Shown in pieces: positions 43,881 to 53,950 of a DNA stretch of 64,000 nucleotides (its first letter is position 1; every line of letters starts with the position of its first letter). The position numbers and the translations under genes were made by a program. The notes below the pieces were generated by a model. That model searched no databases and had not been told where the DNA came from. It was given only the letters and a program-made list of their open reading frames with translations. This DNA is from Ailurus styani. Its lineage: Eukaryota; Chordata; Mammalia; Carnivora; Ailuridae. Where the stretch lies: NCBI GenBank assembly GCA_002007465.1, contig LNAC01000109.1, positions 702,879 through 766,878 of the forward strand. The letters run 5' to 3'.

Positions 43881-45525
43881 AGGAAGATACCCACAATGAC
43901 CAAAAGGCAGAAGCCTGAAATGGGGACGGGACAGAGAAAGCAAGGAGCCCTGCTCCCCTTCCTTCACCCCTTCACTTCCTTGAAGTAATCAGCACGGACA
44001 GACTCAGTTTCTGCCCAGCCCTTGACCGCCTTTGGTCTCCCACCCATAATGTAATTCTTCCACAAAAGCTTCCACCTCCCCTTCTTGCCACCAGGGGTGA
44101 GGGGAGAATGCTCCCCTGCCGACCCCCCGTGCAGGGGGTCCCATCCACAGCCCGGCCTCCCATCTTTCTGTCTCGCCTCCTGAGCCAACAGACCATACCC
44201 AACATGGCTGGCTGTGTCCCCAGCTTCAGCAATCCCCTCTGTGATGTGGGAGGCACTTGAGGCTGAGTGGATTTTGTGTCTCTTCTTTCCCTCAGGCAAC
44301 GGCGGGCCAGCCAAGTCCTGAGCAGGAGTCCCTGGGCAGGCTGACAGGCTCACAGCCACCAGCTCCAACCCCAGGGTTTTCCAGTGAGCAGAAGACAAAA
44401 GGAAGAAAGCCCACAGATGGCCAAGTCTCTTGACCCTTACTTGGTGGAGGAGTACTCAGCCTGGACTTGAGCCTAGGCCATGGTAGCCATCCTGTTTGCC
44501 CTGAAAGCCCAGAAATGCATGTTCCAGAGCTTTCTGCTGGCTGGCAGGTGCACCCAGGTGTGGTGCTTATAACTAGACCTTGCCCTTGAGTGAAGGATGG
44601 AATGACTCAGCTCAGTTAACAAACAAACAAACAAACAAACAAACAAACAAAAGAACAGGAGCTCTGGACGCTGTATAATTCTCTCTGACTAAAGCACAAT
44701 CTTCAGGCATTATTTGCTAGTTTTATCCTAACATCCCAGAAGGTGGGAGAGAAGCTCACCTATTTAGGAAAGGAGAAGAAAGTCAGGCCAAGGACCAGCA
44801 CAGGTGTTGAAGGGTCCCTGAGTCCCAGTCCGACAACTGAAGGTGTCTGGACCAGCCCTTGTCCTGTCTGTTTCATGGTTTCTTCATCTGGTAACTCCTG
44901 CCCTTTTTATTTCCTGAGGCTGTGGCAAAGACCCGCTGCAACAGAAGACATAGAAATGTTTCAGAAAGGGCAGCGAGCTACCCGAGGGCAGGCCATCAAG
45001 ATCACGGTACTAAATCCCTCCCCACACGAGGGCATTGGAGGGCTGAATGAGATAAGGAATGTGCCAGTCCCTTGTAAATTATAAAACACGGACTAGATGG
45101 AGAATGATTAGAAGCAAAGCATGATTATCTGTGTGCTTCCGATAACAACACCATTTTGCCACCTGCTGCCCAGACATTTCTGTAACTGCATGACTTTGCA
45201 AGGACATGAACTTGGCATGCTGGGGTTTGCCCAGCTGTAAAATGAGGTACCTCTGGGGATGGCAAACACAGCCGGCTCTCGCGGGTCCTCGGGGATGTTT
45301 AGCTGGGAGAGGAGATATGGAGGGGCAGGTCACAGGCTCCAGAGAGGTTCTGAAGACCCACAAGTGGACGAGGGTTGGCCCGGAGGACAGAATGGGTACC
45401 CGAATCTAGTGCAAGTCTTACGGAGGCAGAATTGGCTCACAGAAAGACTTGCTAAACACCCAATTAATTCTGTAAACCCCTCTGCCTTTGAATGCACTGC
45501 TGCCTTCAGCCTCTGCCGCCAGCCT
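43881..45525. other. non-repeat stretch with an (AAAC)n tract
   Basis: About 1.6 kb. (AAAC)n lies at 44618-44652. The 144-codon minus frame at 43964-44398 overlaps a 94-codon frame in another phase and shows no domain. Nothing else was recognised. Confidence 0.45.
44618..44652 (+). repeat. (AAAC)n microsatellite
   Basis: About 8-9 uninterrupted AAAC units. Confidence 0.9.
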
Positions 45526-45625
45526 GCGAGATCAGTTTTCTTACCATTCCTATTTCACAGACAAGGAAACTGAGTCTTAGGGGCTTATGTCCAAGGCCAC
45601 AATCCAGGAGAAGGTGAGGGTGTGC
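45526..45625 (-). mobile_element. MIR fragment, antisense
   Basis: 'TATTTCACAGACAAGGAAAC' followed by 'TGAGTCTTAGGGGCTTATGT' is the antisense MIR core. Confidence 0.75.
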
Positions 45626-45777
45626 ATTTCTGAAACTGACCAGTGCCTCACTGAGAACCACAGCCACAAGGCAATGCCTAGCACCCGTCCAAGTTTGAAT
45701 GTGCAATGCTAGTGATCATTTCCAGCTCGGGAGGCAGGCCAGCCATGACTGAGCTCCGAAGTTCCCCCTGATCTTTA

Positions 45778-46145
45778 TATTTTTCCCTTTTTTTCAAGGA
45801 TTTTATTTGTTTATTTGACAGAGAGAGACACAGTGAGAGAGGGAACACAAGTAGGGGGAGTGGGAGAGGGAGAAGCAGGCTTCCCGCTGAGCAGGGAACC
45901 CGATGTGGGGCTTGATCCCAGGACCCTGGGATCACGACCTGAGCAGAAGGCAGATGCTTAACAAACTGAGCCACCCAGGTCCCTGCTCTTTNGACACAGT
46001 GAGAGAGGGAACACAAGTAGGGGGAGTGGGAGAGGGAGAAGCAGGCTTCCCGCTAAGCGGGGAGCTCGATATGGGGCTCGATCCCGGGACCCTGGGATCA
46101 CGACCTGAGCAGAAGGCAGATGCTTAACAACTGAGCCACCCAGGT
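45778..46145 (-). mobile_element. CAN-SINE, antisense, internally doubled at a single N
   Basis: Antisense SINE (tail at left, head 'GAGCCACCCAGG' at right) bounded by the target duplication CCCTGATCTTTA (45766-45777) / CCCTGCTCTTTA (46146-46157). The interior is present twice: 45827-45991 and 45993-46156, separated by one N at 45992. The left copy already runs into the right-hand flank (CCCTGCTCTTT) before the N. A genuine SINE would be about 200 bp, so one copy is probably an assembly artefact. Confidence 0.9.
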
Positions 46146-46157
46146 CCCTGCTCTTTA

Positions 46158-46944
46158 AAGAGGACCTTGGCTTGGCTAGTATCATGTCTTCCTCATCCCT
46201 GTCAGACCAGCCTTTGACTCTCGTCCTGAGGAAAGCAGGAGAATGGCAGGCAGTAAGAGGTGAGGGAGAGTAAGAGTGACCAAGGTGTAGTTTCGAGAAG
46301 GCTGAGGATAGAGAGAGAAAAGCAAAGTGCTAGAACCGTAGGTCTTTCCAGTCCTTCATCGTCTTGGAAGAGACATGAGTTTCTTCTACATGATTCTAGG
46401 TTGTGTGTGCTGTCTGGGTCCGGATGACGTGGAAGATGGTTTTAGCATCCTGACACAGCCTTGTACCTTGGGTTCCAGGCGCTCAGGCTTTGAGTCACAC
46501 CCGGACAGGTACCACTGCTCAGCATTCCCAGAAACAAAGCACCTTTTAGGTTCTTTTAGAACCCCCAAAGGCACGAAGCTCATCTCCAACTGGCATTCCT
46601 GTCCAGCCAGGGTCCAGCTCTAAGTTGCCTGTCCCCATGCCAAAGGGTAACTCCCAAACCCCGTCTCCTGTGGCAGCTGGCTCATCTTCAAATGCCCCCC
46701 TGCCTTCTCCTGTCCTTGCTACTCAGGGCCAGCCATGGCTCATGACCCCCCAAAAGCCTTCCCTGATCTGCCTCACTCTGAGAAATTTCTCCCTTGGGCT
46801 CACTGCCTGCCCCACCTCTAAGCTCGTACGCAGTAAGAACACAAGCCAGGATTGGGTCTGGAAGCCTAAGCTTGTCTTCCCAATTATGTTTTGAGACCCT
46901 GAAAGTCCAGGACCAAGGAGAAATGTTTTCTGCCGCTGTGACCC
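46158..46944. other. mostly non-repeat; possible L2 trace
   Basis: 'AAAAGCCTTCCCTGATCTGC' near 46752 resembles sense L2. The remainder is unassigned. Confidence 0.35.
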
Positions 46945-47115
46945 TTAAATCTAGCTGAGCAGAGGAATTACCCAGGAGTTTGGAAACAAATTCACGTTCC
47001 CAGCCCACTCCTGCTGCATCAGAATCCTGGAGGTTGGAGCCAGGAATCTATTTTTAAATAGTTCCCTGGGTGATTCTGCTGAATAGTCATCAGGGGGAAC
47101 CTCTGCCCTCCAGCA
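46945..47115 (+). mobile_element. MER5-like hAT DNA transposon fossil
   Basis: 'AGAGGAATTACCCAGGAGTT', 'CTGCATCAGAATCCTGGAGG' and 'CAGGAATCTATTTTTAAATA' match the MER5 interior. The termini are eroded. Confidence 0.75.
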
Positions 47116-47845
47116 TCTATTTAGCACAATGTGGAACACCTGGATTATTCTTAGACTATTTGTTTTCTAATGATTGATGGATCAATCCAGCAGTAATGTG
47201 CCTTTCCCCAGGAAGGTCACACCTGCCTTGGTTGGGACTGTGGCACTCCTTGGCAAGGCTCTGGAAGTCCAGGACAGCTCTCCCACCCTGTGAATGCCCC
47301 CCCACAAACCCCCTCCAGATCCCAGGCACGGTGCTCAGTGCAAACAGGCTGTCCCATATGAGCTCATACTTGCCCATTCTCTTGGCTGCCATGGGATGGT
47401 CTTCCCCTGGTGATTCCTATCAGTGGCTGGGTAACAGCCTGCTCACCACAGGGGTCCTGCCTTCCCTCCGGGACCAGTCGCATGACTCAGCACCCAGGGC
47501 TGCCGTTGAACGAGCATGCCACTCATTCTCAGAAGCCATTACTGCAAAGTCGGCTCCAGCTTTGTCCGCCTTGCATGCATAGTCAAGGGTATCTGCTCCA
47601 TACGGCAGTGCATAATTTACAACACAATTTACTCCCTGCTTATGTAGCCTATTCCATACAGAGCTTCCATTTGCATATTTATTAATTTACAAAATTAATG
47701 CCATTTTCTTAGTCCCTTACAGGATGTGTTGCTGGTCCCTGTCTTTGAATTAATTTTAATCTAAGGTGGAAACATTTGTTAAGGGAGTTGGCTCAGGCCA
47801 AAATAATCAAATGCTGGTAAGATGTGGGAAAGAGAGGGCAAACAT
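47116..47845. other. repeat-free stretch, candidate regulatory DNA at 47640-47790
   Basis: 47640-47790 is AT-rich with an octamer-like ATTTGCATAT, paired AATTAAT words and 'GAATTAATTTTAATC'. It may be a conserved element. Frames upstream (128 codons at 47196-47582) lack support. Confidence 0.3.
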
Positions 47846-48030
47846 TTACTGAGAGCCTAACTAAGCTAGGCTCCAAGAAATTAATGGTGCAGAATGTAAG
47901 TCTCCAAAAACATTCCTGTAATGACATATTGTCACCATTTTATAAATAAGGAAACTGAGACGCAGAGGGAGTAAGTAGCTGGCCCACTGTCACATAGCTA
48001 GTAAGTGGCAGTCTCGATGCCCACAAAAGT
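47846..48030 (-). mobile_element. MIR, antisense
   Basis: 'ATTTTATAAATAAGGAAACT', 'GAGACGCAGAGGGAGTAAGT' and 'CACATAGCTAGTAAGTGGCA' are the antisense MIR core, clearly recognisable. Confidence 0.88.
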
Positions 48031-48193
48031 CAAGAAGCAGGGTTTCCATCTGCGCTGATTTCCACACGTGAGAAAGGCCATCCCTTGACAAATTAATTTT
48101 TTTCCAGAAGGTTCTCAGCACTGCAGATATTTCAGTTCTCACAGATATTCCTGCCACATAACGTAACACTTGAGACAGACAGAAGTGGAAGAG

Positions 48194-48901
48194 GCCCACT
48201 GAGAATCTTACACCACCTGTCTTTGCTAACCTACTCAAGAAAGCAAATGTTTGGGGCAACATTCTCACCTGGTTTCACTGGAAAGGTTTCAACAGGAAGG
48301 CAAGCTACTATCCATTAAAAAAAAAATAATAAAATCCCTACCCTAACCCTTCCTATCACTCAAGTCACCAACCCAAACCTCCATCTCTCATCACCCAACT
48401 ATTTGAAGATACTGTTCTCCCAAGTTCCTATTATCCTCCCTTCCTCCTTGTTCCCTCCAGCTGTGCCAGTATGGTGTTCAACCCCTCCAGACCAATGGCG
48501 GGTCCATCCTCAGCCTCCAGTGTCCTTTCTGTTGGGCCGACAGGGCCGGGGAACTGAGGAAGCCACAAGATGGCGGCTGCCCCACTGTCTCACCACCCCA
48601 CCCCGGGGCTGCTCGGGACCCCCCGCCCTCATCAGCTTCCACGTCTCAAAAGACCGCCAAGGCCAGAGCTTCGGCGGGAAACCGAGGGCTGAACTCCATC
48701 CAATCTCCTACCAATTATGGTCATGTTCCCCGTTCCGCCCACGCCCCATAAAAACCCGTGCGCATCCTCCCCAGGCTCGACTTCCCCGACTCCCTTCTCT
48801 TGGAGTCGCGGAACCTCGCCCGAGGGCATCTCTATTAAAAACTTCTCTCCTGCCTATTCGTCTGGTGCTTTGTTTAATACGCCGTTACTGGGAGGCCTAC
48901 G
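48194..48901. repeat. direct-duplication unit A (708 bp), left of the single N at 48902
   Basis: Matches unit B (48903-49552) almost base for base. It differs by a 57-bp segment present only here, a one-base poly(A) length change and scattered substitutions. It contains the LTR left flank and most of the LTR. Confidence 0.95.
48530..48901 (+). mobile_element. class-I-like solo LTR, copy A (longer allele, cut by N)
   Basis: Begins TGTTGGGCCGACAGG directly after CTTTC (48525-48529). It carries a 57-bp segment near the left end ('AACTGAGGAAGCCACAAGAT...') that copies B and C lack; the segment is bounded by CCGGGG on both sides. The right end is missing at the N. No gag, pol or env sequence is attached. 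Confidence 0.75.
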
Positions 48902-48902
48902 N

Positions 48903-49552
48903 GCCCACTGAGAATCTTACACCACCTGTCTTTGCTAACCTACTCAAGAAAGCAAATGTTTGGGACAACATTCTCACCTGGTTTCACTGGAAAGGTATCA
49001 ACAGGAAGGCAAGCTACTATCCATTAAAAAAATAAAATAAAATCCCTACCCTAACCCTTCCTATCACTCAAGTCACCAACCCAAACCTCCGTCTCTCATC
49101 ACCCAACTATTTGAAGATACTGTTCTCCCAAGTTCCTATTATCCTCCCTTCCTCCTTGTTCCCTCCAGCTGTGCCAGTATGGTGTTCAACCCCTCCAGAC
49201 CAATGGCGGGTCCATCCTCAGCCTCCAGTGTCCTTTCTGTTGGGCCGACAGGGCCGGGGCTGCTCGGGACGCCCCGCCCTCATCAGCTTCCACGTCTCAA
49301 AAGACCGCCAAGGCCAGAGCTTCGGCGGGAAACCGAGGGCTGAACTCCATCCAATCTCCTACCAACCATGGTCATGTTCCCCGTTCCGCCCACGCCCCAT
49401 AAAATCCCGTGCGCATCCTCCCCAGGCTCGACTTCCCCGACTCCCTTCTCTTGGAGTCGAGGAACCTCGCCCGAGGGCATCTCTATTAAAAACTTCCCTC
49501 CTGCCTATTCGTCTGGTGCTTTGTTTAATACGCCGTTACTGGGAGGCCTACG
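48903..49552. repeat. direct-duplication unit B (650 bp), right of the single N at 48902
   Basis: Repeats unit A starting at exactly the same base (GCCCACTGAG) that follows the N. The rightmost base of unit A corresponds to 49552. Confidence 0.95.
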
Positions 49553-49565
49553 GGGAAACCTTACA
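49238..49565 (+). mobile_element. class-I-like solo LTR, copy B (328 bp)
   Basis: TGTTGG...TTACA ends with CTTTC on both sides (49233-49237 and 49566-49570), the footprint of integrase. Tandem CCAAT words, a CCGCCCACGCCCC GC box, CATAAAA TATA-like box and ATTAAA poly(A) signal are in the order U3-R-U5. Genomic flanks adjoin directly on both sides, so it is a solo LTR left by recombination between two LTRs. The family name is not known to me. Confidence 0.75.
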
Positions 49566-49813
49566 CTTTCTACCTTTGGATCCACTCCTTCCATGGAGTA
49601 TGTGACCATTAGTCACCCATTTCCCCAACCATAGACCCTCTGTCTTTTCCTTCCTCTCTTCGTGTCACTTCCCACATTGCCTTTTCCTNAAGATACTGTT
49701 CTCCCAAGTTCCTATTATCCTCTCTTCCTCCTTGTTCCCTCCAGCTGTGCCAGTATGGTGTTCAACCCCTCCAGACCAATGGCGGGTCCATCCTCAGCCT
49801 CCAGTGTCCTTTC

Positions 49814-50141
49814 TGTTGGGCCGACAGGGCCGGGGCTGCTCGGGACGCCCCGCCCTCATCAGCTTCCACGTCTCAAAAGACCGCCAAGGCCAGAGCTTCG
49901 GCGGGAAACCGAGGGCTGAACTCCATCCAATCTCCTACCAATTATGGTCATGTTCCCCGTTCCGCCCACGCCCCATAAAATCCCGTGCGCATCCTCCCCA
50001 GGCTCGACTTCCCCGACTCCCTTCTCTTGGAGTCGCGGAACCTCGCCCGAGGGCATCTCTATTAAAAACTTCCCTCCTGCCTATTCGTCTGGTGCTTTGT
50101 TTAATACGCCGTTACTGGGAGGGCTACGGGGAAACCTTACA
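49814..50141 (+). mobile_element. class-I-like solo LTR, copy C (328 bp)
   Basis: Same structure as copy B: CTTTC at 49809-49813 and 50142-50146, CCAAT at 49927 and 49938, TATA-like CATAAAA at 49974-49980, ATTAAA at 50061-50066. It is nearly identical to copy B, including its flanks. Hence these are the same locus assembled again, or a very recent segmental duplication, and not independent insertions. Confidence 0.75.
49927..50066 (+). promoter_or_regulatory. LTR promoter and polyadenylation signals (copy C)
   Basis: CCAAT boxes (49927, 49938), GC box (49962-49974), TATA-like box (49974-49980) and ATTAAA (50061-50066), with about 80 bp between TATA-like box and poly(A) signal, a compact R region as in gammaretrovirus-like LTRs. 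Several CpGs are retained. Activity is unknown. Confidence 0.55.
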
Positions 50142-50264
50142 CTTTCTACCTTTGGATCCACTCCTTCCATGGAGTATGTGACCATTAGTCACCCATTTTC
50201 CCAACCATAGACCCTCTGTCTTTTCCTTTCTCTCTTCGTGTCACTTCCCACATTGCCTTTTCCT

Positions 50265-50685
50265 GCTCCTCTTCCTCACAACTACTTGGACCAGTTCCCT
50301 CATGACTCCCAAATCTGAATCTCTAACTCCCACCTGGGGGGTCCTTGAACATTGGGCAACAGCTATCTACCAGATACATCTCTAGAAGGACTCATGCATG
50401 GCAAACCCACTGTGTCCAAAACCCTCCTTCTCCCAGAAAACCTATTTACCAGTATATGCCTACTTTGGTGTATTGTACCACATAACTTGGTATATTGTAC
50501 CAAGTGTACTGTACCCTATACCTATTCCTCACAACGCAGGACTTCTGTCTACTTGACTATTCCTTTAATCCTCATGCCCAACATTCAATGAATTATAAAG
50601 TAGTAGCAAGTTCTTCCAAATATACATCTGAAATCTACCTCTGAAATAACTTCCAAATCTTTCCCTTGGTTTTATCTCTCCCAAT
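50265..50685. other. non-repeat stretch with a small perfect hairpin
   Basis: CTTGGTATATTGTACCAAG (50486-50504) is a 7-bp inverted repeat around a 5-base loop, preceded by the similar GTGTATTGTACCAC. No gene was recognised. Confidence 0.45.
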
Positions 50686-51290
50686 CTGCCCTCGGTAATC
50701 TCTTCCCTCTGCTACTGAGGGGCCTCTGACCTCTGCTATCTCCAACCCTCGCTTCACCCTCCATGCCAACATCGATAATGTTTCTGAAACACAACTCTGA
50801 TCCCATGGGCCACCATTTCCTGTGCTCACCATTTTCTCCGAGGATTCCCCCAGTATCCTTAGATGGATGCAGTCACCCACCCTGGGTTTTGTAGTAGAAT
50901 TCACACTCTCTGAAGGCAAGGAGTAAGTCTGCTGTTTGCAGACTCATAGTCCCCAGAATAGTACATATGGCTGATGCTCAAAAAATACTTGTTGAAAGAA
51001 CGAATCCCAGTCCCACCATTTTATGAAACCCATCTAATTCTCACTTCATCTCCCACCACTCCTTCCCTTAGACCCCAAACTTCAACCATCTCTAACATCA
51101 ACACATCATGTCCTGGTCCTTGTCACAACTCTCTATGTTTATACATGCTATTCCCACGTGGTGGCATGTATTTCCTATACAATTCATTTGGCATACTCCT
51201 CCTTCACTCACACTCAAAACTCAATTCTGACTTTACTGCCTACAAGAAATTTTCCTTGGTGCCCTCTTGATCGTGAGTTAAACTTTCCTC
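50686..51290 (+). mobile_element. L2 fragments, sense
   Basis: 'TCTGAAGGCAAGGAGTAAGT', 'GTCCCCAGAATAGTACATAT' and 'GCTCAAAAAATACTTGTTGA' end one L2 at about 51005. 51020-51290 ('TATACATGCTATTCCCACGT', 'GAAATTTTCCTTGGTGCCCT') looks like a second one. Confidence 0.65.
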
Positions 51291-52105
51291 CACAGACCCA
51301 TCCTTAGGTTCACTTCCAGGATAAAGACAGAGAAAAGGCTTCTAAAGTCAAGCTTTACCTTATCCTCGACACCCATCCTTCCTTGCATGTGTCCCTTCAT
51401 TCAGCGAATAGTTACTGAGTATTGTTTGACTAAGTCTGGGACAATACTCTGTGCCTTTGACCCAGGCCAAGGATGATGAAGTCTTGGGCTCCCCCTAGAG
51501 GCCAGTACTAATTGCAAGGAAAGGACAGTGGCGAAGACTCTGCAGACCAATATGAAGGATGGTTCTTACATCATTCCCCAAGAGGAGGAAAGAAGAGATG
51601 TACAAGGACACATGAGAAGTGACGGGAGGGCTCCCAGGGGCATCAGCCCTGGAGGCCCATTCACAATTCGTTCTGTCATAGAGATATCTAACAAAGCAAG
51701 CCGCTAGAGCTGGGAACTGTGGATTTCATCCCTGGGAAACACTGAAGGGAAGGGGAAAAGAAATTACCTTCTTCTGAGTGTCTGCTTCTGTCCTTTGCGT
51801 AAAGTACATTTTTTATACCTAAATCCTAATTTAAATGCTCGCTGCTTTTAACCCCCACAATAAGCCTGAATGCCAGGTGTTCATTACTCCCCTCACATCG
51901 AGGGGGAGAAAATCAAGATCCCAAGTTCATATTAAAAATAGGGGTGATCTTGATTTTGGACCTTAAATTTTTCAACTCTGAAAGCCTACGCTCTGTGTAG
52001 TCGTCACACTGCCTTCAAGGGAAGAGAAGTCTGGGCTGCGACCACTGCTTAGCCTTCTGTGGTATCCGTTTGATGATCCAACTTAGACACTTGTTCTTTC
52101 ACCTG
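51291..52105. other. mostly unassigned; antisense L2 3' end scrap near 51395-51480
   Basis: 'TTCAGCGAATAGTTACTGAG' resembles an antisense L2 3' end. No coding frame was seen. Confidence 0.4.
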
Positions 52106-52262
52106 CCAACTCGGCATCTATATGCCAGGGTCTTTGTATGTATTATCTCAGCCTTCACAGTGAAGCTGTGAAGTGGGTATTACGTATTATCCCCTTTCAG
52201 GAATGTTGATTTACCCAAGGTCATGGCTAGGAAACAGCAGAGACAGATTTGAACACAAGCGC
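52106..52262 (-). mobile_element. MIR fragment, antisense
   Basis: 'GGGTATTACGTATTATCCCC' and 'GATTTACCCAAGGTCATGGC' follow antisense MIR. Confidence 0.7.
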
Positions 52263-52324
52263 TTACCTAGAGCAGGGGGGTAGGGGGGTCATCAAGTTAT
52301 CTCCTTCAATGAGCTTTGGGTTAT

Positions 52325-52442
52325 AGTGGGAAAACAGCCATGGACAATACATCAACAATGGGCATGCTCGTGTTCCAATAGAACTTTATGAAAACAAGCT
52401 GAATTTGGCCCCGGACTCTAGTTTGCCCATCTCTGTCCTAGA
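52325..52442 (+). mobile_element. truncated hAT element (same family as 4620-4824)
   Basis: 'AACAGCCATGGACAATACAT', 'TGTTCCAATAGAACTTTATG' and 'GAATTTGGCCCCGGACTC' followed by 'TAGTTTGCCCATCTCT' are the right half of the element at 4620. Confidence 0.75.
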
Positions 52443-52775
52443 CTGTTTGGTTGAACGATGTCCTAGGGGATAGGGCCTCACAAGCTGTGGGCTCAGACAT
52501 TCCAGGCACAGTCACCAGATGTGCCAAAACATGGAGCTACAAATGTGTTTGGGAATGGCGAATGCGAGCTAGCGGTAGCTTTGCCTGGGACAAGTGACCC
52601 GCATGGCTGAAGAAGGGACAGAACGGCAAGACACAGGAGCCAGGTGGTGAGGGTACTGTAAGGAGTGACAGAGGTCCAAAGATCAACAGATTTTAAACAG
52701 GGGAGTGACCCCAGTCCTCAAAGAAAGAGCCTTCTGTTGACAGGGGTGAGGCTAAGGAATCCTGAATTAAGACCA
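52443..52775 (-). mobile_element. unassigned DNA with an antisense L2 patch
   Basis: 'AACAGATTTTAAACAGGGGA' followed by 'GTGACCCCAGTCC' (about 52685) is an antisense L2 word. The rest is not recognised. Confidence 0.4.
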
Positions 52776-52779
52776 TCAC

Positions 52780-53205
52780 AACCATGCAAGTGAGTTCACA
52801 GTGCCATCAAATGGCTGTTGAAGGATGAAGGGGTAAAGAAAGGTCACATCGCCATTCAACAGAATATGCTTCAGTCTCAAAGGAAAGGAAATCCTGTCAC
52901 CCGCTACCACTTGGCTGAACCTTGAGGACTTTATGTCCGGTGAAGTAAGCTGGCCACAAAAGAACAAATACTGTGTGATTCCACTTGTATAGGATTCCTA
53001 AGTGACCCAAACCCAGAGACCCAGAAAGTAGACGCATGACTGCCAGAGGCTGGGGGAGGGGGAACGCAAAGTCATTGCTTACTGGCCATAGCAGTTTCAT
53101 TTTGCAAGATGAAGAAAGTTCTGGAGACCAGTTGTACAGCAATGTGGACCTCCTTAACGTGACTGAGCGTGCACGTAAAAATGGTTAAGATGGTCAATTT
53201 TCTTG
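52780..53205 (+). mobile_element. L1 ORF2 end and 3' UTR, sense
   Basis: 'GAACCTTGAGGACTTTATGT', 'AATACTGTGTGATTCCACTT', 'CTGCCAGAGGCTGGGGGAGG', 'CATTTTGCAAGATGAAGAAA' and 'GTAAAAATGGTTAAGATGGT' are in L1 order. Confidence 0.88.
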
Positions 53206-53300
53206 TGCTTCTGTGTGTTTCCATTATATGTGCGTCTGTGTGTTTCAATTGTGTGTGTGTTGTTGTTTACCACAGGTATAAATAAAATAGAAATGCAGAT

Positions 53301-53374
53301 GGGGTTGCTTTTCAACCAAGGCTGCAACAGAGAAGAAGGGGTTGCTTTTCAACCAAGGCTGCAACAGAGAAGAA
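53301..53374 (+). repeat. exact 37-bp tandem duplication
   Basis: The unit beginning GGGGTTGCTTTTCAACCAAG occurs at 53301-53337 and 53338-53374 without mismatch, so it is recent or under gene conversion. Confidence 0.95.
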
Positions 53375-53389
53375 GGTGAAGAAGGGCAG

Positions 53390-53575
53390 GAAAGAAGGAC
53401 ATGCCGTGGCAGGCACGCTCTCTCCCGCGGATCCAGCGCCCAGCCACCTGCTCCACTGCCATCGCCGTGAACATGGCCCTGACGCTCTGGCCGGGGCTGT
53501 CAGCCGTGGGGCTGGGCTGCTCCGGCCGCGTCCACGCCATGTGCTGTCTCCTGCCATATGTTGGGCCCCCCTGTT
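53390..53575. other. isolated GC-rich islet
   Basis: About 185 bp with many retained CpGs ('CCCGCGGATCC', 'CATCGCCGTG', 'CTCCGGCCGCGTCCACG') between AT-rich neighbours. Frames are open on both strands (up to 88 codons), as expected of GC-rich DNA. It could be a small CpG islet, an exon scrap of a retrocopy, or VNTR-associated DNA; none can be proven. Confidence 0.5.
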
Positions 53576-53790
53576 CATTCATCATGCCTCCTGAAAAGTC
53601 TCTTAATTACATTATGTTCACAATCCATAAAACATAATTAAAATATGTAAATCCATTATATTCTTTAATGAGCACATTGAGACCTCAAATTTTTAAATTA
53701 GATATAAAATTGATGTGGACCTACTAGTATTGATTATGCATGGTAATAAATCAGGCGCAATTTGGATTGACTTCCCTCCTCCCATCGGAG
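53576..53790. promoter_or_regulatory. AT-rich candidate conserved element
   Basis: 'CTCTTAATTACATTATGTTC', 'AAACATAATTAAAATATGTA' and 'TTCTTTAATGAGCACATTGA' form a repeat-free cluster of TAATTA-type words. Inference only. Confidence 0.25.

Positions 53791-53793
<3 letters not shown>

Positions 53794-53823
<30 letters not shown>
53794..53823 (+). repeat. (GT)n microsatellite
   Basis: About 15 GT units. Confidence 0.92.
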
Positions 53824-53825
<2 letters not shown>

Positions 53826-53950
53826 CTTAGGGTTTTGTTTATTCATTTGTTTGTTTCTTTTTTTAGCATTTCCTGTGAATATTTACAATTACATGCTGTC
53901 TTGTAAACTTGCAGAGGGCTTGCACAAAACAGTTTCTCATTTCTGCTCTA

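Larger units (their letters stand above)
49690..50264. repeat. direct-duplication unit C (575 bp), right of the single N at 49689
   Basis: Repeats 49114-49688 (also 575 bp) with a few substitutions, e.g. CCAACCATGG versus CCAATTATGG and GTCGAGG versus GTCGCGG. It starts immediately after the N and then continues into unique DNA. Confidence 0.95.

Noticed and set aside
48403..50181. Repeated 149-210 codon frames in the triplicated segment
   Set aside because: They lie in LTR and flanking DNA, recur only because the segment is duplicated, and resemble no retroviral protein.
48194..50264. CRISPR-like or satellite array
   Set aside because: The units are hundreds of bases long, contain an LTR and restart exactly at single Ns; this is a eukaryotic locus.
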